From Treponema sp. (lineage in GTDB: Bacteria > Spirochaetota > Spirochaetia > Treponematales > Breznakiellaceae), in contig JAISND010000199.1 of assembly GCA_031276615.1 (NCBI GenBank), positions 1 to 5,027 of the forward strand: 5,027 nucleotides of DNA, written 5' to 3'. This document shows positions 1 through 5,027 of the stretch, in pieces (position 1 is the first letter of the stretch; each line of letters begins with the position of its first letter). Below the pieces are notes generated by a model. That model did no database searches. It was not told where the DNA came from and saw only the letters and a program-made list of their open reading frames with translations. Both the position numbers and the translations under genes were made by a program.

Positions 1-252
1 CAGATCCGCGCCCAGGCCGCGGCCCGCGGCCATCCCCTCGCGGGGGACAAAAAGTACGGCGGGCATTATCAGCCGGGGGGCTTTCTGCTCCACGCCTGGA
101 AGCTGGAATTCGCGGAGGACGGGAACCTTCCCCGCGGCATTACCGCGCCCCTGCCCGGGCATTTCCGCGCGAGAATCAGGGAACTGTTCGGAGAAAAAAA
201 GAACCCTCTGCCGCGGTTCCAGGAGTGCCTGGCGCCACAGGCGTTTACTTAA
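1..252 (+). CDS. RluA-family 23S rRNA/tRNA pseudouridine synthase, C-terminal end (partial)
   Basis: The reading frame enters from the left edge in frame 1 and ends at TAA 250-252, leaving 83 residues. It begins QIRAQAAARGHPLAGDKKYG, followed by GGFLLHAWKLEF and then an I-x-APLP-x-hF motif and a final I-R-E-L-F-G helix. This matches the C-terminal part of RluA/RluC/RluD-type enzymes, where (H)QIR-x-H/A-x-x-G-P-L-x-GD-x-Y-G and L-H-A-x-x-L-x-F are family hallmarks. These cytoplasmic enzymes isomerise specific uridines in rRNA or tRNA to pseudouridine. The catalytic Asp lies upstream, outside the window, so the subfamily cannot be decided. After the last family motif (about residue 67) there is a ragged tail; its last seven or so codons and the stop lie inside an interspersed repeat (231-331), so the natural C-terminus may have been replaced. 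The tail has no domain significance that I can see. Confidence 0.88.
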   Translation, partial: QIRAQAAARGHPLAGDKKYGGHYQPGGFLLHAWKLEFAEDGNLPRGITAPLPGHFRARIRELFGEKKNPLPRFQECLAPQAFT

Positions 253-331
253 AAATCAATACGTTTTACCACGGGGCGCAGGGGCCTGGCGGGGGCTTGA
301 CGGTTCGGCCACACGAACGAAAACGTGAATT
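231..331 (+). repeat. Bipartite interspersed repeat, copy A
   Basis: Two conserved blocks with a non-conserved spacer. Block 1 (231-252) contains ggcgtttacttaa (240-252) and matches the reverse complement of 1328-1349 at 19 of 22 positions. Block 2 (302-331) contains cacgaacgaaaacgtgaatt (312-331), identical over 20 bases to the reverse complement of 1270-1289, with further similarity through ggttcgRcc. The spacer is about 49 bases here and about 28 in copy B, with no similarity. An acgtttt (261-267) / aaaacgt (320-326) pair could close the copy into a long hairpin. The copy overlaps the 3' end of the pseudouridine synthase gene. The repeat's identity and function are unknown to me. Confidence 0.75.
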
Positions 332-530
332 CCAACTCCTGCATCTTCCCTGTCTGTTGCGGGCCGACAAAAACTTTGACGAAAGCTTAAAACAAAAGTC
401 TGCACCCACGGCAAAGTATATTGGTTTGGGTTTTTAACATATATTTTGCCGGAACATAAATACGCTGCGAAGGCGGATTCTACAGGCAAGTGAACGGAGG
501 ACATGGCGCCTGACACCATGTGGGTACAAG
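253..530. other. Convergent intergenic region without a convincing gene
   Basis: This region lies between the stop of the pseudouridine synthase gene (+) and the stop of the lipoprotein gene (-). Its first part is repeat copy A. Short open frames on both strands (225-437 + and 256-519 -) have no recognisable motif, no convincing ribosome site and run across the repeat, so I do not call them. The 3' part is AT-rich (about 360-470). A 6-bp inverted repeat, ACATGG 501-506 with CCATGT 516-521, sits just past the lipoprotein stop but lacks a T-run on either strand, so it is only a weak transcript-end candidate. Confidence 0.6.
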
Positions 531-953
531 CTAATCCTCAATCCGTTTGAAGGTCTCATCGGAAACGCTGCCGGCGGCGGGCAGGGTAAGCATTTCGACT
601 TTGGGATGGCCGGCCGATTTCCAGCGCCGGTAACTGACGGGGCTTTGCCATATACCCCGGTCTTTGATGTAGAGCAGGCCGGTTTTACTGTCTTCGGCGT
701 CCTCCGTGTAGGCTTTCAGGGCAATGTTGCGGGTGAAGCCCCGCAAATGTGCCACGATGCCGGTGATGGTGATAGTTTCATAATCCAGTACAAGCTGTCC
801 ATCGATCCGGGAAGTGGGATCGTTGTGTTCCCATGTACCGCGAAGGTCATGGTCAACCCATTTATAGTCCCTACCACCGGATTCCCAATTGCAGGAGGCA
901 AGCAGCAGGACAAGGACGGCTAAACCGGCCCGTTTCGATTGCGTTACTGTCAT
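531..953 (-). CDS. Small lipoprotein, Treponema-type family of unknown function
   Basis: A 140-residue protein read on the minus strand, ATG 953-951, stop 533-531. The N-terminus has a basic stretch (S-K-R), a hydrophobic segment at about residues 9-19 and a lipobox L-A-S-C, giving a lipidated Cys21 and a mature protein of about 120 residues anchored in a membrane. The mature part has the pattern LRGTWEHNDPTS, then G-x-LVLDYETITITG, then IALKAYTE, a GLLYIKDRGIWQ segment, Y-R-R-W, and an ending HPKVEMLTLPAAG followed by D-E-T-F-K-R-I-E-D. From memory this resembles an abundant Treponema small-lipoprotein family with calycin-like or beta-rich character; no biochemical role is known to me. The start is supported by an AGAGGT ribosome site (968-963) nine bases upstream. 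It appears monocistronic and lies between inverted copies A and B of the repeat. Full-length appearance; no frameshift seen. Confidence 0.85.
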   Translation of the reverse strand: MTVTQSKRAGLAVLVLLLASCNWESGGRDYKWVDHDLRGTWEHNDPTSRIDGQLVLDYETITITGIVAHLRGFTRNIALKAYTEDAEDSKTGLLYIKDRGIWQSPVSYRRWKSAGHPKVEMLTLPAAGSVSDETFKRIED

Positions 954-962
954 TTACTGATT

Positions 963-968
963 ACCTCT
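963..968 (-). promoter_or_regulatory. Ribosome binding site of the minus-strand lipoprotein gene
   Basis: On the minus strand AGAGGT is followed after 9 bases by ATG at 953-951. This fixes the start and gives a normal lipoprotein signal peptide. Confidence 0.7.
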
Positions 969-1060
969 TCCCCCTGTACGCCGTTTGTTTCCGCTGCGTT
1001 AGCCGCACGGCGACGGGCAGGCTATGTTGCGAATAAAAGCCTCTTTACAGCCCGAATACT

Positions 1061-1089
1061 ATCATCGCTGTCAATCCGGTCTTTGTCAA
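1061..1089 (-). promoter_or_regulatory. Candidate sigma70 promoter for the minus-strand lipoprotein gene
   Basis: On the minus strand a perfect TTGACA (1089-1084) is followed after 17 bases by GATGAT (1066-1061), a 4-of-6 match to TATAAT. A second TTGACA lies at 1074-1069, with TGTAAA (1049-1044) 19 bases after it, a poorer alternative. Either would leave a 5' leader of about 90-110 bases before the ATG. The leader has no recognised riboswitch. Confidence 0.35.
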
Positions 1090-1121
1090 ATCCCCTTTAA
1101 GAGGAGACGGGGGCGGGTTGA

Positions 1122-1331
1122 CGATTCAACAACAGGCGTCAATTTCCCGAAGGAGCAGGACATGTAAAAGTTATCAATGAAACCGGCGGTAAATTCCGTG
1201 ATGGACTTATTGATGATATTGAAAATGCGATGGATACCATAATCACGAAGCTCACGAACATTCACCTGAAATTCACGTTTTCGTTCGTGAGGTCGAACCA
1301 GATGTTCGTTGTGGGTAAATTTCCTGGTTAA
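1122..1331 (+). pseudogene. Start-less open frame, possible remnant of a gene 3' end
   Basis: An open frame follows an in-frame TGA at 1119-1121 and closes at TAA 1329-1331, 69 codons. It has no usable start before ATG 1230, which would give only 33 residues. The 1149-1240 part reads like real coding sequence: GHVKVINETGGKFRDGLIDD followed by I-E-N-A-M-D-T-I-I-T-K-L, a soluble, helix-prone stretch with ordinary codons. From about 1255 onward the frame passes through hairpins and repeat copy B and looks less protein-like. I do not recognise the family. It could be a decayed fragment joined to the repeat, or chance; a probable terminator starts 10 bases after its stop. Confidence 0.25.
1251..1291. 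repeat. 9-bp perfect inverted repeat (hairpin) overlapping repeat copy B
   Basis: CTCACGAAC (1251-1259) pairs perfectly with GTTCGTGAG (1283-1291) around a 23-base loop. Directly beyond it, CGAAC (1294-1298) and GTTCG (1304-1308) form a second small perfect inverted repeat with a 5-base loop, and AACCAG (1296-1301) can alternatively pair with CTGGTT (1324-1329). The nested and competing pairings suggest structured RNA or a binding-site array, but no known family was matched. Confidence 0.55.
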
Positions 1332-1349
1332 GTAAACGCCCGGGGCACC
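1270..1349 (-). repeat. Bipartite interspersed repeat, copy B (inverted relative to copy A)
   Basis: Block 2 is at 1270-1299 and block 1 at 1328-1349, both as the reverse complement of copy A. Over the 33 bases 1268-1300 the match to copy A 301-333 is 29 of 33, with 20 identical bases in the core. Block 1 shares 13 identical bases, ttaagtaaacgcc (1328-1340). The spacer between blocks is about 28 bases and unrelated to that of copy A. The two copies bracket the minus-strand lipoprotein gene like terminal inverted repeats, but no transposase or clear target duplication is visible. Confidence 0.75.
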
Positions 1350-1366
1350 TGACGCCCTGTTTTTTT
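1341..1366 (+). terminator. Probable rho-independent terminator
   Basis: CGGGGC (1341-1346) pairs with GCCCTG (1354-1359) as a 6-bp stem with one G-T pair and a 7-base loop, followed at once by seven T residues (1360-1366). The stem is short but GC-rich. It overlaps the outer end of repeat copy B and lies 10 bases past the stop of the start-less frame, so it would end any rightward transcript from that region and insulate the operon starting at 1639. Confidence 0.5.
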
Positions 1367-1417
1367 ATATGCGCCCGGCAATTTTCGGTTTGGAAAAAGA
1401 ATCGGGAAAATTAACCG

Positions 1418-1438
1418 GGTCGAAGCTCCGGTTCGACC
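1418..1438. repeat. 7-bp perfect hairpin
   Basis: GGTCGAA (1418-1424) pairs perfectly with TTCGACC (1432-1438) around a 7-base loop. An alternative 6-bp stem, AACCGG 1413-1418 with CCGGTT 1428-1433, competes with it. Its right arm is the start of the degenerate repeat copy C. There is no following T-run, so it is not a terminator. Confidence 0.5.
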
Positions 1439-1460
1439 ACCAACCAACACGAACATGAAT
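1430..1460 (+). repeat. Degenerate half-copy of repeat block 2 (copy C)
   Basis: The order ggttcgacc (1430-1438), cacgaac (1448-1454), atgaat (1455-1460) follows block 2 of copies A and B, with an insertion of several bases after the first word and loss of the aaaacg segment. Similarity is short and gapped, so relatedness is plausible but not certain. Confidence 0.35.
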
Positions 1461-1546
1461 CAAAAAAACAATGCCTGGTTCTTTGTTTATCCTGTTAGTA
1501 TATTTTTCCTGCATTCTTGAAAAACCGGGTTCAAAATCCGGCCGGC

Positions 1547-1577
1547 TTTAAACAGTTTTCAGGGAAGCCACTATAAT
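1547..1577 (+). promoter_or_regulatory. Candidate sigma70 promoter of the lipoprotein-CotH operon
   Basis: A perfect TATAAT (1572-1577) lies in an AT-rich stretch about 60 bases before the ATG at 1639. The best -35 is TTTAAA (1547-1552), a 4-of-6 match with a somewhat long 19-base spacer. Transcription would start near 1584, giving a leader of about 55 bases that carries the AGGGAG ribosome site. Confidence 0.5.
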
Positions 1578-1638
1578 TATAACAGAGGCATTCCCGACAT
1601 TCGCAGAATGGGGGATAAAAAACAGGGAGATTTAAAAA

Positions 1639-2043
1639 ATGAATTTCTTTCACGGTCTGACTATTTTACCGGTTTTTATGATGGCTTTCAGCCTTTCCGG
1701 CTGTCCCGGCGATTCCTCCGGAACCGGGAGGGGAATGGTGATTGTTGAGGGCCGGATAACAAGTCCCGACGATTCCGTCCGGGTGCTGGCGGAGGGAAAG
1801 GCCGTCAGCGGCGGGATAAGCCTGTCAAAGCCCTCCGGAACGGTCACGCTTACAACGGACGGAAACTACTCCGAGTACCGGTGGTACGTGGATTCCAAAT
1901 CGAAGCCCCAGGGCTCGGAATCCAGCCTGATCCTTAAAGCCGCGGATTACAGCGTAAAGATTCATTCGGTCACCCTGGTGGTAAAAAGCGGGGATATCTG
2001 GCTTTCCTCCGAACCCCTTACCTTCAGGGTTACGGCGGAATAG
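1639..2043 (+). CDS. Small lipoprotein with an Ig/PKD-like beta domain
   Basis: A 134-residue protein from ATG 1639 to TAG 2041-2043. An AGGGAG ribosome site (1624-1629) lies nine bases before the ATG. Residues about 5-20 are hydrophobic, ending in a lipobox L-S-G-C with Cys22, so the mature protein of about 113 residues is lipid-anchored. After a Gly/Ser linker (PGDSSGTGRG) comes a beta-rich domain with alternating strands: G-T-V-T-L-T-T-D, then YSEYRWYVDSKSKPQGSESS, L-I-L-K-A-A-D-Y, HSVTLVVKSGD and a closing L-T-F-R-V-T. The Y-x-W-Y-V-D / L-x-L-x-A-x-D-Y / H-x-V-x-L-V-V layout is that of PKD or Ig-like folds common in Treponema lipoproteins, which are usually binding or structural modules. 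No catalytic residues are evident. It is the first gene of an operon with the CotH-like gene 9 bases downstream, so it may be a partner or substrate of that protein; this is inference. Confidence 0.85.
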   Translation: MNFFHGLTILPVFMMAFSLSGCPGDSSGTGRGMVIVEGRITSPDDSVRVLAEGKAVSGGISLSKPSGTVTLTTDGNYSEYRWYVDSKSKPQGSESSLILKAADYSVKIHSVTLVVKSGDIWLSSEPLTFRVTAE

Positions 2044-2046
2044 GAG
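2042..2046 (+). promoter_or_regulatory. Ribosome binding site of the CotH-like gene, overlapping the upstream stop
   Basis: AGGAG begins inside the TAG of the preceding gene (2041-2043) and sits 6 bases before ATG 2053. The overlap implies co-transcription and probably translational coupling of the two genes. Confidence 0.75.
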
Positions 2047-2052
2047 CGGAAA

Positions 2053-4950
2053 ATGAAAAACACGCGGCAGTCAGTGAGAAACGCGGTAATCCGGGCTGCA
2101 GGCAGGGCGGTTCCGGGGATTCTCCTCGCGGCGCTGGTTTCCTGTACGAATTTTCTGGACCTGCCGAATGCAGGTTCGGGCGGCGGGACAAGCCTTGATG
2201 TCACCATATACCCAGGCGAGGGCCGAACCCTCCTGCCCCGTTTTTCGGATTATTCCGTCAGCTTCAGCGCGGAGGGCAAAAAAACCGTGGTTCTGGACAA
2301 TCTCGCTGCGCCTTCGGCGAAGGCGTATCTTGAACCGGGAACCTGGACAGTTACCGCCAGGGCGGTGGTGAGGATCAACGGAACCGCCTATACCGCCGCC
2401 GAAGGCAGCGAACAGGTAAGGCTTGAGGCGGGGCAGAACAAAAACGTCGGCATCAGGCTCAGGATGCCCCAGGGGAACGGCAGGGGAACCCTGTACTACA
2501 AGATCGGCCTGCCCGGAGACATGACGCTCGGCGCCGCCACGCTGAGCCTTGCGCCCCTTGAGGAGGGAAGTTCCCGCGCCTTCGATCTTCTGGAGCGCGA
2601 CGAGAATTCCGTTGCGGATATAAATTCCGGCATTTACCTTATGACCATCACCCTCAAGGCCGGTAACTTGAGCGCGGCAAAGACCGAGGTGGTTCATATC
2701 TATCCCCGTATGGAAACCCGCGTGGAGGGCGATGCCTACCGTTTTTTAAAAGAAAATTTCAAGACCGGCGTTTACCTGGCCGGAACCGCGTCCATGGGCA
2801 ACACCCAGGACTACTCAATGAACCGCCTTGAAATTTACGGCGACGCCAACCGGTTCCAGCTCCTTGCCACGGTGAATAAATTTACCGGCAGCAACAATTC
2901 CTGGACCGCGCTTCTGGACGCGGACATCTACGGCGGAACCGTCTACATCAGACCGGTACTCGGGAAGGAAGGCAGTATCATTTATGCCAAAACAGGCCAG
3001 TTCAGCCCCGGCCCCGAAGGATCGGACAGCATTAACCTGCCCTCTTCTTCGGTGTACACGATCACGACCCGTGTGGAGGGGCCGGGTTTCGGAACCTTTA
3101 ACGTTGTTCCCGCGGACGGAAACCCCGCGGCAGGGCCCGCCGCCGATGTGATTGGCGGCGTCCCTGTTGAAATTGAGGCCCGTGTTTCCAGAGTAGGGAA
3201 GTACCGCGTAAGGAAAGGCTACCCCCGCCTTGAAGCGGAGTCCGGCGCGGAAATTTCTCTTTCGGCCGGGGAGAGCGGCCACTTCCGCTTTACCATGCCC
3301 GAATCGAATGTAGCGGCGGCGGTGCGGTTTGAAACCATCGTCGATCTCGGCGGGGTCACGCTGAAAAGCGGATCGGGCGGTTCCGTCGTGTACACCCCCC
3401 TTCCGGCCTTTAATCCCGATATTACCGAGTACCAGGCGGGCGTACCAAACGGCATCGGCTTGATCTCATCCGTCAATGGCCCCGCCAACAACAGGGCGCA
3501 AATCACGGGAACCGCCCTGCTGCCAGGCCTGACAACGGTAAGCTATCTCTTCGACGGCGCCTCCTGGCCTGGCGGCGATAAAAACACAAGCGCCGCCGGC
3601 AATACCGTCACCATACGGGTAAGCGCCAACACCGCGGACGACGATGCCTTCAGGGACTATAAAATTACCGTAAAAAAATCTTCCGCCTCCGGGCTTCCGG
3701 TAATTAATTCCTTCGGGTTTACCAAAGAAGCCAACGCGGGCAGCTTGTCCGCCTATGCCGCGGGCATTACCGGAACCGTAAACAGGGCCGACAGGACAAT
3801 TACCATTACGCATAACGGAAACAGCGTATACCGCTGGATAAACGGCCTTACGCTCAAGGCAAGTTTTACCACTACCCCGGGGGCAAAGGTCTACGTTGGC
3901 GGCGTGGAGCAGATCAGCGGGGTTTCCGCCCTCGACTTCGGCGGGGAAACGGTTTATACGGTGATCTCCGGCGACGGCCTTTTGCGAAACGATTACACCG
4001 TTATTTTCCATTCACCCCAGCTCACCGGCCTGCCTTCGGTCCGGGTAAAAACCCAGGACGGAAAAACAATTAATAGCCGGACTGTGTACCAGAAAGCGCG
4101 GATTCAGACAAGCGATCCGGTAAATCCGGCCTACAACATCGACTTTCCTTCCGATGCGTCCTCTTACCCGGACGGGATTCGGGGCTGCGGAAACACGGCC
4201 TGGACAAATGTAAGCGGCGACAACGATTACGGCAGGAAGAATCCCTACCTGATCAAATTCGGCTCGACGAAATCCCTCTTCGGCCTGACTTCCGCAAAGA
4301 CCTGGGTGCTTCTGGCAAACAAAACCGATCCGACCCTCATTCTGAACACCGTGGCCCTTGAGGCCGCGCGCACAATCGGCCTTGAGTTTGTCAACCACAC
4401 GATACCGGTGGAACTGTACGTGAACGAGCGCTACATGGGCAGCTATGTGCTGACCGAACAGGTACAGGTAAACCCCGGCCGGGTTAACATAGACAGCAAA
4501 AAAGGATTCTTTATCAGCATGGATACCTATAACTATTATCCCCCGGAGTACACCGGCGCGGGCCCCCGGTTCAAGGCCGGCGTGAAGCTTCAACTGCCCC
4601 TGATGTTCAAGTCTCCCGAAACGGACGGATTGACGGCCCCCCTGGATCTTGACCGGAATTCCAGCGCGGCGCCGCACACGACATACCGGCCTTTCATGGC
4701 CGTTATGGACAAATTTGTAGACGCCCTTGAGAGTACAGACAGCGCCGTATTTCCCGCGCAATACCGGACTTGCATCGACATGAACAACTTTATCGACCTT
4801 ATTATGATGAACGAAATGGTACGGAACACCGAAGTCCTGTACCCAAAGAACTTTTACTTTTACCGGGACGCGGGGGATGACGCGAAGATCAGGATGGGGC
4901 CCCCCTGGGATTTCGACAGGGCCTTCGGCGGCGACGACAGCGGCAATTAG
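2053..4950 (+). CDS. Multidomain lipoprotein with C-terminal CotH kinase-like domain, ended early by TAG
   Basis: A 965-residue reading frame. A basic N-terminus and hydrophobic segment end in L-V-S-C, giving lipidated Cys31. Order of parts: Ig-like domain about 46-138 (EPGTWTVTARAV), second beta domain about 143-225, a region about 226-333 with YGDANRFQLLATV, an InlB-repeat-like domain about 335-428 (ending FTMPESNVAAAVRF), a cadherin-like beta-sandwich about 431-542 (FNPDITEYQAGVPN), a DUF5018-like domain about 547-654 (KVYVGGVEQISGVSALDFGG), and a CotH-like domain from 657. CotH signatures are RGCGNTAW (710-717), NPYLIKF (730-736), W-V-L-L-A-N (751-756), Y-M-G-S-Y-V-L-T-E-Q (794-803) and GPPWDFDRAFG (949-959). 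CotH proteins are atypical protein kinases first known from Bacillus spore coats; here the protein would be membrane-anchored outside the cytoplasm. Oddities: Cys712 replaces the usual second Arg of R-G-R-G-N, and the frame stops ten residues after W-D-F-D, where the family normally continues for tens of residues. Kinase activity is therefore doubtful. Second gene of the operon begun at 1639. Confidence 0.87.
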   Translation: MKNTRQSVRNAVIRAAGRAVPGILLAALVSCTNFLDLPNAGSGGGTSLDVTIYPGEGRTLLPRFSDYSVSFSAEGKKTVVLDNLAAPSAKAYLEPGTWTVTARAVVRINGTAYTAAEGSEQVRLEAGQNKNVGIRLRMPQGNGRGTLYYKIGLPGDMTLGAATLSLAPLEEGSSRAFDLLERDENSVADINSGIYLMTITLKAGNLSAAKTEVVHIYPRMETRVEGDAYRFLKENFKTGVYLAGTASMGNTQDYSMNRLEIYGDANRFQLLATVNKFTGSNNSWTALLDADIYGGTVYIRPVLGKEGSIIYAKTGQFSPGPEGSDSINLPSSSVYTITTRVEGPGFGTFNVVPADGNPAAGPAADVIGGVPVEIEARVSRVGKYRVRKGYPRLEAESGAEISLSAGESGHFRFTMPESNVAAAVRFETIVDLGGVTLKSGSGGSVVYTPLPAFNPDITEYQAGVPNGIGLISSVNGPANNRAQITGTALLPGLTTVSYLFDGASWPGGDKNTSAAGNTVTIRVSANTADDDAFRDYKITVKKSSASGLPVINSFGFTKEANAGSLSAYAAGITGTVNRADRTITITHNGNSVYRWINGLTLKASFTTTPGAKVYVGGVEQISGVSALDFGGETVYTVISGDGLLRNDYTVIFHSPQLTGLPSVRVKTQDGKTINSRTVYQKARIQTSDPVNPAYNIDFPSDASSYPDGIRGCGNTAWTNVSGDNDYGRKNPYLIKFGSTKSLFGLTSAKTWVLLANKTDPTLILNTVALEAARTIGLEFVNHTIPVELYVNERYMGSYVLTEQVQVNPGRVNIDSKKGFFISMDTYNYYPPEYTGAGPRFKAGVKLQLPLMFKSPETDGLTAPLDLDRNSSAAPHTTYRPFMAVMDKFVDALESTDSAVFPAQYRTCIDMNNFIDLIMMNEMVRNTEVLYPKNFYFYRDAGDDAKIRMGPPWDFDRAFGGDDSGN

Positions 4951-5027
4951 TTCAAAGAAACCACAACCGAAGGTGGCGCTACCCTTCCCCGGATACTGCT
5001 CTACCCCGACGGACAAGGGCCTTCCCC
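4948..5027 (+). other. In-frame amber codon and open continuation of the CotH-like frame
   Basis: After TAG 4948-4950 the same frame has no stop to the window edge (25 codons), reading FKETTTEGGATLPRILLYPD and on to G-Q-G-P-S-P. CotH domains usually continue well past the W-D-F-D-x-A-F-G motif, often with an aromatic residue soon after it, so TAG may replace a Tyr codon (TAC or TAT) by one base change. Twenty-five codons is too short to prove coding on its own. It could be a nonsense mutation, a sequencing error, readthrough or true intergenic DNA. Confidence 0.45.

Larger units (their letters stand above)
954..1638. other. Long divergent intergenic region (685 bases)
   Basis: It separates two divergently transcribed lipoprotein genes. 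From left to right it holds the leader and promoter candidates of the minus-strand gene (about 954-1089), a start-less open frame (1122-1331), a cluster of hairpins built from cgaac/gttcg words (1251-1308), repeat copy B (1270-1349), a probable terminator (1341-1366), another hairpin with a degenerate repeat copy (1418-1460), and the promoter of the 1639 operon (about 1547-1577). Composition falls to clearly AT-rich between about 1150 and 1260 and between 1440 and 1640. No RNA family could be assigned. Confidence 0.7.

Noticed and set aside
225..519. Short open frames of 70 and 87 codons on opposite strands
   Set aside because: Low-complexity, motif-free translations crossing the repeat, with no good ribosome site; more likely chance.
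501..521. 6-bp inverted repeat as a bidirectional terminator
   Set aside because: Stem is short, loop is 9 bases and neither strand has a T-run after it, so it is mentioned only within the intergenic entry.
606..1036. Plus-strand frames opposite the minus-strand lipoprotein
   Set aside because: The minus frame has a lipobox, ribosome site and family-like motifs; the plus frames have none.
1162..1167. ATG TAA minimal frame after AGGAG
   Set aside because: A start followed at once by a stop encodes nothing; likely chance.
1294..1308. SOS/LexA-like box (CGAAC, 5 bases, GTTCG)
   Set aside because: The Gram-positive LexA site has a 4-base spacer between these half-sites; here it is 5, the site is in a repeat with many such words, and no SOS gene is adjacent.
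1525..1541. tRNA T-arm-like hairpin (ccggg, ttcaaaa, tccgg)
   Set aside because: No acceptor, D or anticodon arms can be built upstream and no CCA end is placed correctly; treated as a chance hairpin rather than a tRNA or attachment site.
4012..5016. 334-codon open frame on the minus strand
   Set aside because: It lies opposite the CotH-like gene, whose domains are recognisable; the antisense translation has no signature and reflects codon bias. The same holds for minus-strand frames at 2071-2697, 2815-3282 and 3466-4011.

Overview
The window looks like chromosomal DNA from a spirochaete, most likely a Treponema-type bacterium (inference). Its three protein genes downstream of the first CDS all begin with lipoprotein signal peptides, and the minus-strand lipoprotein has the look of a small-lipoprotein family I associate with termite-gut and related Treponema. 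Base composition is moderate to slightly GC-rich in the genes and clearly more AT-rich in the 1140-1640 intergenic stretch. No rRNA, tRNA, transposase gene or CRISPR array is visible.

Layout. Bases 1-252 are the 3' end of an RluA-family pseudouridine synthase gene (+). Bases 253-530 are a convergent gap with no convincing gene. Bases 531-953 (-) encode a 140-residue lipoprotein. Bases 954-1638 form a long intergenic region holding an orphan start-less reading frame, several hairpins, a probable rho-independent terminator and a promoter with a perfect TATAAT. Bases 1639-2043 (+) encode a 134-residue lipoprotein. It is followed after 9 bases by a large lipoprotein gene (2053-4950, +) with a stack of beta-sandwich-like domains and a C-terminal CotH kinase-like domain.

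Two things stand out. First, a bipartite repeat occurs in inverted orientation at 231-331 and 1270-1349, bracketing the minus-strand lipoprotein gene. The left copy overlaps the last codons and stop of the pseudouridine synthase gene. A third, degenerate half-copy lies at 1430-1460. Second, the CotH-like gene stops at an amber codon (4948-4950) ten residues after the conserved W-D-F-D motif, inside the expected kinase fold. The same frame stays open to the window end, suggesting a nonsense mutation, a sequence error or readthrough.

How the genes fit together: the 1639 and 2053 genes form a tight two-gene operon. The small lipoprotein could be a partner or substrate of the anchored CotH-like protein, but that is inference. 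The pseudouridine synthase acts in RNA modification and appears unrelated to the rest. I see no complete novel defence, mobile or biosynthetic system here.
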